A stretch of 26,603 bases of DNA, taken from NCBI GenBank assembly GCA_964604675.1, contig CAZSAT010000095.1, positions 1 to 26,603 on the forward strand. The letters are read 5' to 3'. Shown piece after piece: positions 1 through 7,840 of the stretch. The notes beneath the pieces were generated by a model. It made no database searches, was not told where the DNA came from, and saw only the letters and a program-made list of their open reading frames with translations. The stretch's first letter is position 1. Each line of letters opens with the position of its first letter. The translations under genes were made by a program, and so were the position numbers. Source of the stretch: CAZSAT01 sp964604675 (GTDB taxonomy: Bacteria > Myxococcota_A > UBA796 > CAJQPC01).

Positions 1-457
1 CTACCGGCTCATCGGCTACGAGAACCGCGACATCGCCGACCGCGACTTCCGCAACGACGCCGTCGACGCGGGCGAGGTGGGCAGCGGCCACAAGGTGACC
101 GCGCTCTACGACGTGGTGATGAACGACGGCTACGAGGGCGGCGACCTGGCCACGGTGCGCCTGCGGAACAAGCCCCCAGGACCCGACGCGCCGGCCGAGG
201 AGTGGCTCACCCGCTTCGCTCCCGAGCTGATGCACGCCGAGTTCGAGGAGGCCAGCTGGAGCCTGCGCCTGGCCTTCGGCGCGGCCAGCTTCGCCGAGCT
301 CCTGCGCGACTCCCCGTACGCGGCCGAGCTCACCTACGAAGAGGTCCGCACGGTGGTGTCGCGCGCGGCCCGGGGCAAGGAGGCCCTGGAGCTGGTGGAG
401 CTCATCGAGGTGGCCAGCGGGCTGGTCGGGGAGCGCAGCGGCGTGGCCGTGCGCTGA
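1..457 (+). CDS. vWA domain / DUF3520 (YfbK-like) protein, C-terminal part
   Basis: The reading frame is open from base 2 to a TGA at 455-457 and has no start inside the window, so this is the last ~151 residues of a longer protein. It begins YRLIGYENR and continues with DFRNDAVDAGEVGSGHKVTALY. That pattern is characteristic of the DUF3520 region that follows a von Willebrand factor A domain in YfbK-like proteins. The vWA domain with its MIDAS metal site would lie upstream of the window. The remaining residues are a helical acidic tail ending GERSGVAVR. YfbK-like proteins are usually lipoproteins or membrane-anchored, and their function is poorly defined. The gene converges on the phosphatase-family lipoprotein gene with only 6 bases between the stops. 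The family call is fairly secure; the role is unknown. Confidence 0.8.
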   Translation, partial: YRLIGYENRDIADRDFRNDAVDAGEVGSGHKVTALYDVVMNDGYEGGDLATVRLRNKPPGPDAPAEEWLTRFAPELMHAEFEEASWSLRLAFGAASFAELLRDSPYAAELTYEEVRTVVSRAARGKEALELVELIEVASGLVGERSGVAVR

Positions 458-463
458 TCCGCG

Positions 464-1660
464 CTACCCGGGGTCGCCCTTGGCGCCACCCCGGGGCACC
501 TTGCCCTTCATCTTGCCGGCCTTGCCCTTGCCCTTGCCCCGCTTGCCGTCCGCGCCCGGCGCGCCGTCGATGCGCGGTCGGGCGCCGGCGGGCGGCTCCT
601 CGTCGGCGTCGTCCTCGAGCTCCGGCTCCTCACCACTTCGGATGCGGAACTCGACGAGGATGGGCAGGTGGTCGGACAGGTGCCGGTACCGGCCCAACAC
701 ACGAGCGCTCAGCACCTCGAGGTCGTCGCCCAGCACCACGTAGTCGATCTTCCGGTCGGGCACGTCCTCGCCGAAGGGCAGGTAGGTGCGCGCGAACTTG
801 TCCAAGGGGTCGGCGGTGGCGATGCTGCGCTCGGGCAGGATGGCCTCGATGGGGTTGACGTCGTCTGCGTAGAGGTCCCGCTCGGTGGTCAGCCGCGAGG
901 GGTCGTCGCCCGGCGGCAGCATGTTGAAGTCGCCGCCGAGCACGAACAGCGCGCCGTGCCCCATCCAGTCGTCGAGCTGCGCGACCTGCTTCTCCAGGGT
1001 GCCGTCGCCCCCCGAGAAGGCCGAGAGGTGGGTGTTGCCGAGCCGCAGCTCGCCGCCGTCGGCCAGGGGCACGGTGGTCTCGAGGATGGCGCGCTTCAGG
1101 TTCATCGCCTGGCGCCAGCCGGGCTCGTCGAGCAGCGCGAGCTGGTGGCGCTTGGAGGTGGCGATCTGGAAGCGCGAGAGCGTGGAGAGGTGCATGTCGA
1201 CCTTTCCGAGGAAGGTCGGCCCGGGGTAGGGCAGGTAGGCCACCTGGTGGTAGGGCGTGGACGCCCAGCACGCCGGCTCCGACGCGTCGAGGTAGGCCAT
1301 GAGCTGGTCGGTCTGCTGGGTGCGGTCGCTGCCGCGATCGACCTCCTGCAAGAGCGCGATGTCGGCCCCGATGTCCTTCAGGGCCTGGGCGATCTCGGCC
1401 ACCGCGGCCTCGGTGTCGGCCTCGGGAACCCGCACGGCGTCGCCGCCGTCGTAGAAGAACTGGTGCTTGCGCCCAGCGCCGAACTGCAGGTTCCACACCA
1501 CGACCTTGAAGGTGTCGCCGCGCTTGAGCTCGGCGGGGCCGCGCTCGCACTGCACGCTCACGTCTTCGACGTCTTCCGGGTCCAGCGCGAAGTCGCAGCC
1601 GACCGCGATGAGCAGGGCGACCAGGCCCATGGCCTGGCCGAAGAGGTGTCGGGAACGCAT
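464..1660 (-). CDS. Endonuclease/exonuclease/phosphatase (EEP) family lipoprotein
   Basis: A 398-residue protein. The N-terminus (MRSRHLFGQAMG, then a hydrophobic run ending AVGC) is a lipoprotein signal with Cys22 as the likely lipidated residue. The EEP fold motifs appear in order: WNLQF (Asn57), LQEVD (Glu106), GNTHLS (His211), GGDFN (Asp244 and Asn246), IDYV (Asp306) and SDHLP (Asp330-His331). This is the full metal-dependent phosphodiesterase/nuclease active site, so it is probably catalytically competent outside the cytoplasm. The substrate (DNA, phospholipid or inositol phosphate) cannot be read from sequence. Residues 341-398 form an odd tail: first acidic and Pro-rich, then very basic and Gly/Lys-rich (KGKGKGKAGKMKGK), encoded by a short DNA repeat. 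The ATG at 1660 follows a GGAGG-like sequence. The gene stands alone and points away from the flagellar cluster. Confidence 0.85.
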   Translation of the reverse strand: MRSRHLFGQAMGLVALLIAVGCDFALDPEDVEDVSVQCERGPAELKRGDTFKVVVWNLQFGAGRKHQFFYDGGDAVRVPEADTEAAVAEIAQALKDIGADIALLQEVDRGSDRTQQTDQLMAYLDASEPACWASTPYHQVAYLPYPGPTFLGKVDMHLSTLSRFQIATSKRHQLALLDEPGWRQAMNLKRAILETTVPLADGGELRLGNTHLSAFSGGDGTLEKQVAQLDDWMGHGALFVLGGDFNMLPPGDDPSRLTTERDLYADDVNPIEAILPERSIATADPLDKFARTYLPFGEDVPDRKIDYVVLGDDLEVLSARVLGRYRHLSDHLPILVEFRIRSGEEPELEDDADEEPPAGARPRIDGAPGADGKRGKGKGKAGKMKGKVPRGGAKGDPG

Positions 1661-1754
1661 GAGGAGCCTCCGTCAGGAGGTCTACCGCATGCGTTGGAGC
1701 CAGGCGAGGCTCGCCCACACCGCGGCGTTCCGCCGCGATGTCGTCTGCACGGGC

Positions 1755-2753
1755 TTACTTTGCGGCTTCGTCCAACCGACGCGCCAGCTTCTCGTACATC
1801 GGCCGGCAGTTGTACCGGTCGGCGCCGTTCATCCGATCGATCCCGCTCTTGGGGTGGATGTTGTAGAAGCCGGTGATGGCGTAGGGCAGGTGGTAGCCCC
1901 AGCGCAGGTCGTCCCGCAGGGTGGCGTACTCGTCGACCAGGTCGAGGATGGGGCGCACGTCGTACTTCGGGTTGTCGAGGTAGAAGAGCAGGAGCTCCAG
2001 CGGGGCGTTGCCGGCGCCGCGGCCCACCCCGTGGATGGTGGCGTCCACGAAGTCCGCGCCCTCGTCGATGGCCACGATGGAGTTGGCGAAGGCCTGCTGC
2101 TGGTTGTTGTGCGTGTGCACGCCGACCTTGATCTCCTCGCCCAGGTAGTTCTGGTACTTATGGAGCAGGTACCGCACGTGGTACGGGAAGAGCGCACCGA
2201 AGCTGTCCACGATGGCCACGTTGTGCACGCCGGAGCCGCGGAGCTGCTTCAGGAACGCATCCACCGCCTTCGGCTCGAGCGTGGAGACCGCCATCACGTT
2301 GATGAAGGTCTCGTGGCCGTTCTCCAGGGCACGGTCCAGGAGCTTGAGTGCCTTGTCCATGTCGTGGGCGTAGGTCGCGATGCGGATCACGTCGATCAGG
2401 CTCTCGTCGGCCTTCGGGATGAGGTCCACGTCCGCGCGGTGCGCGTCGAGCATCACCGACACCTTCATCGGCGAGCTCTCGACCACCCCTCGGAGGTCAT
2501 CTTCCGCGCAGAAGCGCCAGGGGCCCACCGCGGTGGGGTCGAACTGGCCATCGGAGGTCCTGTAGCCGACCTCCATGTAGTCCACGCCCGAGGCGGCCAG
2601 GGCGGTCCAGGTGCGCTTCACCCAGTCCTTGCTGAACTCCCAGTTGTTGCAGATGCCGCCGTCGCGAATGGTGCAGTCGAGCACCTTGATGCGGCGACGC
2701 CGGTCGGTGACGAGCCCATCGGGGCAGCAGCGCACGCGGTAGTCGAGGCCCAT
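1755..2753 (-). CDS. HMGL-like aldolase catalytic domain protein
   Basis: 332 residues with a TIM-barrel HMG-CoA lyase / 4-hydroxy-2-oxovalerate aldolase-like domain. The first strand carries LDCTIRDGG (residues 25-33), with the metal-binding Asp26 and catalytic Arg30 of the family. EVGYR (61-65) and VHTHNNQQ (212-219, His213 and His215 as metal ligands) follow, then the HGVGRGAGNAPLE loop (241-253). These indicate a divalent-metal-dependent C-C bond lyase or condensing enzyme. The C-terminus (NIHPKSGIDRMNG) matches stand-alone aldolase-domain proteins sometimes found near polysaccharide genes rather than LeuA or pyruvate carboxylase. The ATG at 2753 has GGAGA 7 bases upstream; longer readings of this frame extend antisense through the flagellar genes and are not real. 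It is divergent from fliJ. The substrate is unknown. Confidence 0.85.
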   Translation of the reverse strand: MGLDYRVRCCPDGLVTDRRRRIKVLDCTIRDGGICNNWEFSKDWVKRTWTALAASGVDYMEVGYRTSDGQFDPTAVGPWRFCAEDDLRGVVESSPMKVSVMLDAHRADVDLIPKADESLIDVIRIATYAHDMDKALKLLDRALENGHETFINVMAVSTLEPKAVDAFLKQLRGSGVHNVAIVDSFGALFPYHVRYLLHKYQNYLGEEIKVGVHTHNNQQQAFANSIVAIDEGADFVDATIHGVGRGAGNAPLELLLFYLDNPKYDVRPILDLVDEYATLRDDLRWGYHLPYAITGFYNIHPKSGIDRMNGADRYNCRPMYEKLARRLDEAAK

Positions 2754-2845
2754 GTCGTTTCTCCAGAGAAGGCGCAACATACGGCGAACCCGGGGGGCGC
2801 GCCACCTCCCCGCCCTCACGCTTTCCCCCGTTGTGCCGATCTCCT

Positions 2846-2873
2846 CTAAAGACCCTCTCCGCGGCACCGATGC
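2846..2873 (+). promoter_or_regulatory. Candidate sigma-28 (FliA)-type promoter before fliJ
   Basis: CTAAAG at 2846-2851 and ACCGATGC at 2866-2873 are separated by 14 bases. The FliA consensus is TAAAG-N14-GCCGATAA, so the -35, the CCGAT core and the spacing all agree. Transcription would begin near 2880, just before the AGGAGGT ribosome site at 2883. The same motif recurs before flgD, motA and fliN. Confidence 0.55.
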
Positions 2874-2899
2874 GGACACCACAGGAGGTCGACCCCACC

Positions 2900-3325
2900 A
2901 TGTCGAGCACGCTCCAGAAGCTCCTTCGGCTCCGCGAACGGGACAAGCGCGATGCGCGCCAGCTGCTCGCCCAGGCCCAGGGTCGCTACGCGACGAACGA
3001 GGCGATGGTCGAAGCGACCTGCGCCCAGCTCGCCGAAGCCCGAGAGCGTGCCGGCAACGAAGGCGACCCCACCCTGCTGTCCCACTACCACAGCTACCAG
3101 CTGCGGATGGAGATGGAGCGTCGCCACCAGGAGCGCGCCCTGCAGACCTCGGCCGCCGAGGTGGAAGCAGCGCGCGACGGGCTCCGGCACCGGGTCCAGA
3201 AGGCCCACATGCTGAGCACGATCCTGGAGCGGAGGGCCGAGGAAGCGCGCGTGGCCGAGCGCCGCGCCGAGACCTCGCTCCTCGACGAGCTCGCCGTCCA
3301 GGGCTGGTGGCGCGAGTCGGCGTGA
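2900..3325 (+). CDS. fliJ: Flagellar export chaperone FliJ
   Basis: 141 residues, almost wholly charged alpha-helix with heptad character and no hydrophobic segment. It opens STLQKLLRLRERDKRDAR, as FliJ proteins do. FliJ is a coiled-coil stalk protein that sits with the FliI ATPase of the flagellar type III export apparatus and escorts chaperone-substrate complexes to FlhA. The size matches the family (about 140-150). The ATG at 2900 is preceded by AGGAGGT about 10 bases upstream, a strong ribosome site, so I prefer it to in-frame starts further upstream. It is the first gene of the plus-strand flagellar run. FliI and FliH, often upstream of fliJ, are not here. Coiled-coil proteins diverge fast, so the call rests largely on size and position before fliK and flgD. 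Confidence 0.75.
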   Translation: MSSTLQKLLRLRERDKRDARQLLAQAQGRYATNEAMVEATCAQLAEARERAGNEGDPTLLSHYHSYQLRMEMERRHQERALQTSAAEVEAARDGLRHRVQKAHMLSTILERRAEEARVAERRAETSLLDELAVQGWWRESA

Positions 3326-3327
3326 GC

Positions 3328-3876
3328 ATGCGCGGCCGTCGCGTCGCCCTCGGCATCGCTCTGGCGACCGCGCTCGGCGTGGGCGGCTGGGCCACGGCCC
3401 GCGCGGCCGATGGCGACAGCGTGTTCGCCAAGGTCCCGAGCATCGTGCTGGGCACGCCCAACGCGAAGGGCATGCAGAGCGTGCTCGACGAGCTGGATGC
3501 CCGCCAGCGGGCGCTGGATCGTCGCGAACGAAGCATCGAGGCCCGCGAGGCCGACCTCCGCCAGGTGGAGTCCCAGCTCGAAGGGCGCATCGAAGAGGTC
3601 GAGGTCCTCCGCGAGGGGCTCATGGAGCTCCTCGAGGAGGCCGACCAGGCCCGCGAGTCCAAGGTGCAGTCGCTGGTGAAGATGCTCGCCGCCACACGCA
3701 GCAAGCAGGGTGCCGCGATCATGTCGGCCCTCGACGACGAGCTGGCGGTCGAGGTCCTGGAGCGCATGAACACCGGCAAGGCCGGCAAGCTCCTGGCCGC
3801 GATGGACCCGGAGCGCGCCGCGAAGCTGGCCGAGATGATGACGGTGACCCCGCTCGAGGCGGTCGAGGAGGACTGA
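3328..3876 (+). CDS. MotE-like flagellar protein (MgtE/FliG N-domain-like)
   Basis: 182 residues. The N-terminus (MRGRRVALGIALATALGVGG) is a signal peptide or single membrane anchor. A long charged coiled coil runs about 47-115. Residues about 118-172 form a small helical domain containing ALDDELAVEVLERMNTGKAGKLLAAMDPERAA. This layout fits the COG3334 family (MotE), whose studied member acts as a chaperone for the motor protein MotC; the C-terminal domain resembles the N-terminal domain of MgtE and the middle of FliG. An ATG at 3328 follows the fliJ stop by 2 bases. An in-frame GTG at 3322 overlaps that stop (GTGA) and is an alternative start. It would face the periplasm and may help assemble or stabilise the motor. 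No motC is present here; the stator genes in this cluster are motA and motB. Confidence 0.75.
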   Translation: MRGRRVALGIALATALGVGGWATARAADGDSVFAKVPSIVLGTPNAKGMQSVLDELDARQRALDRRERSIEAREADLRQVESQLEGRIEEVEVLREGLMELLEEADQARESKVQSLVKMLAATRSKQGAAIMSALDDELAVEVLERMNTGKAGKLLAAMDPERAAKLAEMMTVTPLEAVEED

Positions 3877-4979
3877 TGGGCGTCGACCTGCTGGCGCTGT
3901 GGTCCGCGCCCCCCGCCACGATGGCCGAGGCGCCTGCCGGCCCACCGGGGGACGGCTTCGCCGACGTGCTGGCCGACACGATGAAGGGCGTGGAGCTCCC
4001 CAAGGACGCCGACGGCGAGGGCGACGAACCCGAGCTGGCGGACCTGGAGCTCGAGCTCGACCCGGACGAGCTGGGCGAGGCGATGCTCGCGCTCGACGAC
4101 GAGCAGCTGGAGCTGCCGCTCGAGCCGATCGACACCGAGGACGAGCTGATCGCCTGGGCCGCCCAGGCCACGAACGTCGACGGCACCGTCGCGCTCGGTG
4201 GCGAGACCCTCCGCACCCAGCCCCAGCGCCTGCCGCAGGTGACCGCGCCCCCGCCCGCACCAGCCGCTACTCCCCTGACCGAGCTTCCCGAGCCGATCGA
4301 GCTCACGCAGGCCGCCGGGCCCAAGGTCGTGCACCTCCGACCGCAGCCCACGTCCCCCACCGCGCCTCACCTCGCAGAGCCCAGCCAGGCGCTGACGCCC
4401 GAGCCCGCGTCGGACCCGACCGAAGCGCCCGACCCGACCGAGGCCGTGCCCGTCGACGAGCCCCCGCCCACCCGAGCCGTCGCGCGTCGTCCCCGCCGGC
4501 TGGAAGCCGCGCGCCTGCAGCACGGCAGCGCGCCCGTGGACGCGGCCACCGCCACGGCCAACGACACCGAGCTCACCCCGGAGCACCGGGTGGAGTCCCT
4601 CCCCACCGTGGCCGATCTGGACCTCCCCGCCGAGACCCCGGAAGGCTTCGTCGCCGTGCCGCAGCACGTGCGCGTGGAGCTCGACGACGAGCTCGCCATC
4701 GAGATCGCCAGCGACGGCGCCGAGGTCGACGTGCGCCTCGAGGGAACCGTGCAGGCCCTCTCCGAGCAGGCCGGCCTCCAGCCGGAGCTCGACGAGCGCC
4801 TGGGCCGGAGCGGCTGGTCGCTCGAGCACTACGACGAGAACGTCCGCGATGAGCACCCCCGCGAGGGCTCCGGTCGCGAAGCGAGCCGCGGCGCCACCGA
4901 ACCCACCGCGCGCGGGGCGGCGCCAGAGTCCAGGTCCGAACCCGCGGCCCACGACGCCACCGTCAGCGCGCTGGCCTGA
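3876..4979 (+). CDS. fliK: Flagellar hook-length control protein FliK (divergent)
   Basis: 367 residues. The start overlaps the previous stop by one base (TGATG), implying coupled translation. The first ~130 residues are acidic (ELADLELELDPDELGEAML) and residues about 130-200 are a Pro/Thr/Ala-rich disordered linker with DPTEAPDPTEA repeats. Residues about 262-325 (VPQHVRVELDDELAIEIA, then a helical stretch with LQPELDERLGRSGWSL) fit a weak Flg_hook domain. FliK is secreted during hook assembly; its length measures the hook and its C-domain contacts FlhB to switch export from hook to filament proteins. The disordered body and position immediately before flgD and flgE are typical of FliK. Sequence similarity alone is weak, so the call rests heavily on gene order. 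Confidence 0.7.
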   Translation: MGVDLLALWSAPPATMAEAPAGPPGDGFADVLADTMKGVELPKDADGEGDEPELADLELELDPDELGEAMLALDDEQLELPLEPIDTEDELIAWAAQATNVDGTVALGGETLRTQPQRLPQVTAPPPAPAATPLTELPEPIELTQAAGPKVVHLRPQPTSPTAPHLAEPSQALTPEPASDPTEAPDPTEAVPVDEPPPTRAVARRPRRLEAARLQHGSAPVDAATATANDTELTPEHRVESLPTVADLDLPAETPEGFVAVPQHVRVELDDELAIEIASDGAEVDVRLEGTVQALSEQAGLQPELDERLGRSGWSLEHYDENVRDEHPREGSGREASRGATEPTARGAAPESRSEPAAHDATVSALA

Positions 4980-5022
4980 CCGTGCAGCCAGCATCCCGCA
5001 CGATCACCCCGATCGAAAACCG

Positions 5023-5050
5023 CTCAAGCTGATCCCAGCACGACCGAAGC
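5023..5050 (+). promoter_or_regulatory. Candidate sigma-28-type promoter before flgD
   Basis: CTCAAG at 5023-5028 and ACCGAAG at 5043-5049 are separated by 14 bases, one base different in each half from the fliJ site and identical in spacing. It lies in the 92-base gap between fliK and flgD. Predicted transcription would start close to the AGGAG at 5057, giving a very short leader. Confidence 0.45.
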
Positions 5051-5071
5051 GGGACCAGGAGAACAGGCACC

Positions 5072-5833
5072 ATGTCCGAGATCAGCGGCATCACCGGCGT
5101 GTCCGACAGCGACGCCCTCGCGTCGACCGGAACGGTCACCTACGGTGGCAGTGAGCTGACCAAGGAGACCTTCCTGAACCTGCTGACCACACAGATGCAG
5201 AACCAGGATCCGCTGGACCCGATGGCGAACGAAGAGTTCGTCGCCCAGCTCGCCACCTTCTCCCAGCTCGAGCAGCTGATGACCCAGAACAGTCTCCTGG
5301 AGACCATGTACATGGGCATCGCCTCGCTCAACAACGCGTCGATGGCGTCGCTGGTGGGCACCGAGGTCGTGGCCGTCGGCGACGGCATCGCCTACGACGG
5401 CGACGGCGAGGTGGAGCTCCACTACGACGCCGACGCGTCGGCCGACAGCGCGTCGGTCACCGTGTACGACGACGACGGAAACGTGGTCTACAGCGAAGAG
5501 CTCGGCGCCATCGAAGAGGGCGAGGGCAGCTGGACCTGGGACGGCACGGACCAGGACGGCAACCAGCTCGAGGAAGGCGACTACACCTGGTCGATCACCG
5601 CCGAGAACGCCGAGGGCGACACGGTGGCCGTCACCGAGCTGGTCATCGGCACCATCGACGAGATGGACTACTCCAGCGGCAGCCCGCAGCCGAGCATCGG
5701 CGGCGTGACCGTGGACATCGGCGCCATCCTCCGCCTCACCACGGCCGACGCCTCCAGCGACACCTCCGGTGACACATCTGACAGCGACTCCGAGAGCACC
5801 GACGAGGTCTCGGACACGGACGCGGCCGCCTGA
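5072..5833 (+). CDS. flgD: Flagellar hook capping protein FlgD
   Basis: 253 residues. The N-terminal FlgD signature is clear at about 29-70: LTKETFLNLLTTQMQNQDP followed by LDPMANEEFVAQLATFSQLE. The middle contains the FlgD Ig-like part (GSWTWDGTDQDGNQLEEGDY), and IGGVTVDIG follows near the C-terminus. FlgD is exported through the rod and forms a temporary cap on which hook subunits (FlgE) polymerise. The last ~25 residues are an unusual acidic Asp/Ser/Thr tail (DTSGDTSDSDSE). The ATG at 5072 has AGGAG about 10 bases upstream. The stop overlaps the next gene by one base. The call is secure. Confidence 0.95.
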   Translation: MSEISGITGVSDSDALASTGTVTYGGSELTKETFLNLLTTQMQNQDPLDPMANEEFVAQLATFSQLEQLMTQNSLLETMYMGIASLNNASMASLVGTEVVAVGDGIAYDGDGEVELHYDADASADSASVTVYDDDGNVVYSEELGAIEEGEGSWTWDGTDQDGNQLEEGDYTWSITAENAEGDTVAVTELVIGTIDEMDYSSGSPQPSIGGVTVDIGAILRLTTADASSDTSGDTSDSDSESTDEVSDTDAAA

Positions 5834-6234
5834 TGTCCACCGTCTCCGCCATCGCCCCGGGGCTCCTCCCCGCCGCACCGCGCACCGCCGGTCAGCTGCA
5901 CGCGACCTCGGGCGACTTCGCCGCCCAGCTCGACGCTCTGCTGGGCAACCAGCCGGAGTCCAGCACCGGGGCCGCCACCTCGCTCGAGTTCTCGAAGCAC
6001 GCCAAGGCGCGGCTCGAGAGCCGCGGCATCGACCTGAGCGAGCAGGATCTGCACCAGCTGTCCGACGCCGTGGACCGCCTCGCCGACCGCGGCGCGCGCG
6101 AGTCCCTCGTCATGCTGGACGACAACGCCTTCATCGTGGGCGTGCCGAAGCGCACGGTCATCACCGCCATGTCCTCCACCGAGGCCATGGGCAACGTGTT
6201 CACGAACATCGACTCGACCATCGTCTTGAGATGA
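5833..6234 (+). CDS. Flagellar operon protein, TIGR02530 type
   Basis: 133 residues with a one-base overlap (TGATG) with flgD. After a ~50-residue variable start comes FSKHAKARLESRGIDLSEQD, then ESLVMLDDNAFIVGVPKRTV and ITAMSSTEAMGNVFTNID near the end. This is the pattern of the small conserved protein found between flgD and flgE in many flagellar operons (TIGR02530). It lacks a signal peptide and membrane segments and is presumably cytoplasmic; a role in hook assembly or its control is assumed from its invariant position, not proven. The length is near that of the family. Translation is probably coupled to flgD. Confidence 0.85.
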   Translation: MSTVSAIAPGLLPAAPRTAGQLHATSGDFAAQLDALLGNQPESSTGAATSLEFSKHAKARLESRGIDLSEQDLHQLSDAVDRLADRGARESLVMLDDNAFIVGVPKRTVITAMSSTEAMGNVFTNIDSTIVLR

Positions 6235-6388
6235 CGGTGGAGCCAGGAGGGGATCGCGTCGCGACCTGACACGATCTCCGCATCTCACCATCACCAACCC
6301 ACGGGCCCGACCAAGGACTGCGACGTCTGAGGAAGCCCGTAGACCCCCGACTGATTGAAGGGGTCACCTTCCCATAGGAGAACGTCGC

Positions 6389-7720
6389 ATGTCTCTGTTC
6401 AACACCCTGAACACCGGAGCCGCTGGCCTCGGCGTGTCCAGCATCAACCTCTCCGTGATCGGCGACAACATCGCCAACATCAACACGGTTGGCTACAAGG
6501 GCAGCTCGGCGCGCTTCGCCGACCTGCTGCCCGAGTCCGTGGGAAGCCTGGGCGGCAGCGTGCAGGTCGGTCGGGGCTCCCGCCTGAGCGGCATGTCCAC
6601 CACCTTCTCGCAGGGCGCGCTCACCTCCACGGGCTCCGCGCTGGACCTGGCGATCACGGGCAACGGCTTCTTCCAGGTGTCGGGCGCCGACGGCGACTAC
6701 TACACCCGCGACGGCTCCTTCTACCTCGACCAGTCGGGCTTCATGGTCAACAGCCAGGGCCTCCGGGTGCAGGGCTTCACCGCGAACGACGGCAGCCTGA
6801 CCAGCCTCCCCGGCGACATGCAGATCGACACCAGCCCGATCCCGCACAGTGCCACCAGCGAGGTCGCGCTCAACATCACCCTCGCCGGCGACGACGACGT
6901 GATCGACAGCAGCGACTCCGGGGTCGCCGACGCCACCCTCGACGGCCAGACCGAGACCATCGCGGAGATGGCGGACGCCGCGGACTACTCCACCTCGATC
7001 ACCATCTACGACAGCCTCGGCGTCGGCCACGACGCCACGGTGCTCTTCGAGAAGGCGAGCGACGGTAGCTGGAGCTGGACCGCGGTGGTCGACGGCAGCG
7101 AGATCGACGGCCTGGACGACGACGAGGCGAACGAGGGCATGGCCTTTGCCATCGCCGGCGGCGACCTGAGCTTCGACGAGGACGGCGCGCTCGTCTCGGC
7201 GACGAGCACCGACCTCACCGGCGGCGACACCTTCGTGGGCGCCGACGCCATCAGCGTCGACTTCCTCTTCGGCAAGGACTCCGCCGGCGACGACACCGAC
7301 GGCGGCCTCCAGGAGAGCGGCAGCGAGAGCTTCGTGACCAGCGTCAGCCAGGATGGCTACGCCACGGGCAACCTCACCACCGTCGACGTCTCCGACGACG
7401 GCACGATCATGGGCACCTACTCCAACGGCGAGGAGATCACCCTGGGCCAGGTGGCGATCGCCACCTTCCCCGCCGAGGGCGCGCTCGCCCGCGTCGGCGG
7501 CAACCTCTTCTCGGCCACCCCGACCTCGGGCGACCCCGCCCTGGGCGTGGCGGGCACCGGCGGCCGCGGCTCGATCTCGGGCTACACCCTCGAGGGCGGC
7601 AACGTCGAGCTCGAGACCGAGTTCGTGAACATGATCCAGACCCAGCGCAGCTACCAGGCCAACGCCCGGATCGTGTCCACCGCTGACGAGACCCTGCAGG
7701 AGCTCGTCAACCTGGTGTGA
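6389..7720 (+). CDS. flgE: Flagellar hook protein FlgE
   Basis: 443 residues. The N-terminal rod/hook signature is at residues 20-38 (NLSVIGDNIANINTVGYKG). The C-terminal helix reads EFVNMIQTQRSYQANARI then VSTADETLQELVNLV. Both terminal helices form the coiled-coil inner tube of the hook; the acidic Ser/Thr/Gly-rich middle forms the surface domains. The size fits a hook protein (about 400-450) rather than the ~260-residue rod proteins FlgF or FlgG. The ATG at 6389 follows AGGAG by 8 bases. The 154-base gap before it suggests separate transcription, but no site as good as those before fliJ or motA is visible there. It ends before a hairpin at 7739-7766. Confidence 0.95.
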   Translation: MSLFNTLNTGAAGLGVSSINLSVIGDNIANINTVGYKGSSARFADLLPESVGSLGGSVQVGRGSRLSGMSTTFSQGALTSTGSALDLAITGNGFFQVSGADGDYYTRDGSFYLDQSGFMVNSQGLRVQGFTANDGSLTSLPGDMQIDTSPIPHSATSEVALNITLAGDDDVIDSSDSGVADATLDGQTETIAEMADAADYSTSITIYDSLGVGHDATVLFEKASDGSWSWTAVVDGSEIDGLDDDEANEGMAFAIAGGDLSFDEDGALVSATSTDLTGGDTFVGADAISVDFLFGKDSAGDDTDGGLQESGSESFVTSVSQDGYATGNLTTVDVSDDGTIMGTYSNGEEITLGQVAIATFPAEGALARVGGNLFSATPTSGDPALGVAGTGGRGSISGYTLEGGNVELETEFVNMIQTQRSYQANARIVSTADETLQELVNLV

Positions 7721-7738
7721 TCGACCCCCCCTCGGATC

Positions 7739-7766
7739 CGAAGGCGGCGCCTCGGCGTCGCCTTCG
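7739..7766 (+). terminator. Hairpin after flgE, possible terminator
   Basis: CGAAGGCG at 7739-7746 pairs perfectly with CGCCTTCG at 7759-7766 across a 12-base loop, 18 bases after the flgE stop. No T-run follows, so it is not a textbook intrinsic terminator. Its position between flgE and a candidate motA promoter fits an attenuator or transcript-end role. Confidence 0.4.
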
Positions 7767-7778
7767 TCGCTCTGGTCG

Positions 7779-7807
7779 CTAAAGCGGGCACCAGAACGGA
7801 CCGATGG
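7779..7807 (+). promoter_or_regulatory. Candidate sigma-28 (FliA)-type promoter before motA
   Basis: CTAAAG at 7779-7784 and ACCGATGG at 7800-7807 are separated by 15 bases. Stator genes are classical FliA targets in other bacteria. A start near 7814 would give a leader of about 27 bases containing the CGGAG ribosome site at 7831-7835. Confidence 0.5.
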
Positions 7808-7840
7808 GATCGATGTACCCCCTCCCCGCTCGGAGCACGC

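Noticed and set aside
1755..4994. A 1079-residue minus-strand open frame covering the aldolase and running antisense through the fliJ-fliK region
   Set aside because: Only the 1755-2753 part shows protein-like motifs. The rest is antisense to well-recognised flagellar genes and is low-complexity Arg/Gly/Ala typical of high-GC shadows.
6235..6388. sigma-54 (-24/-12) promoter before flgE
   Set aside because: No GG-N10-GC pair with the right flanks. A loose CTGAGG...CCGACTG pair has the wrong spacing for the sigma-28-like motif.
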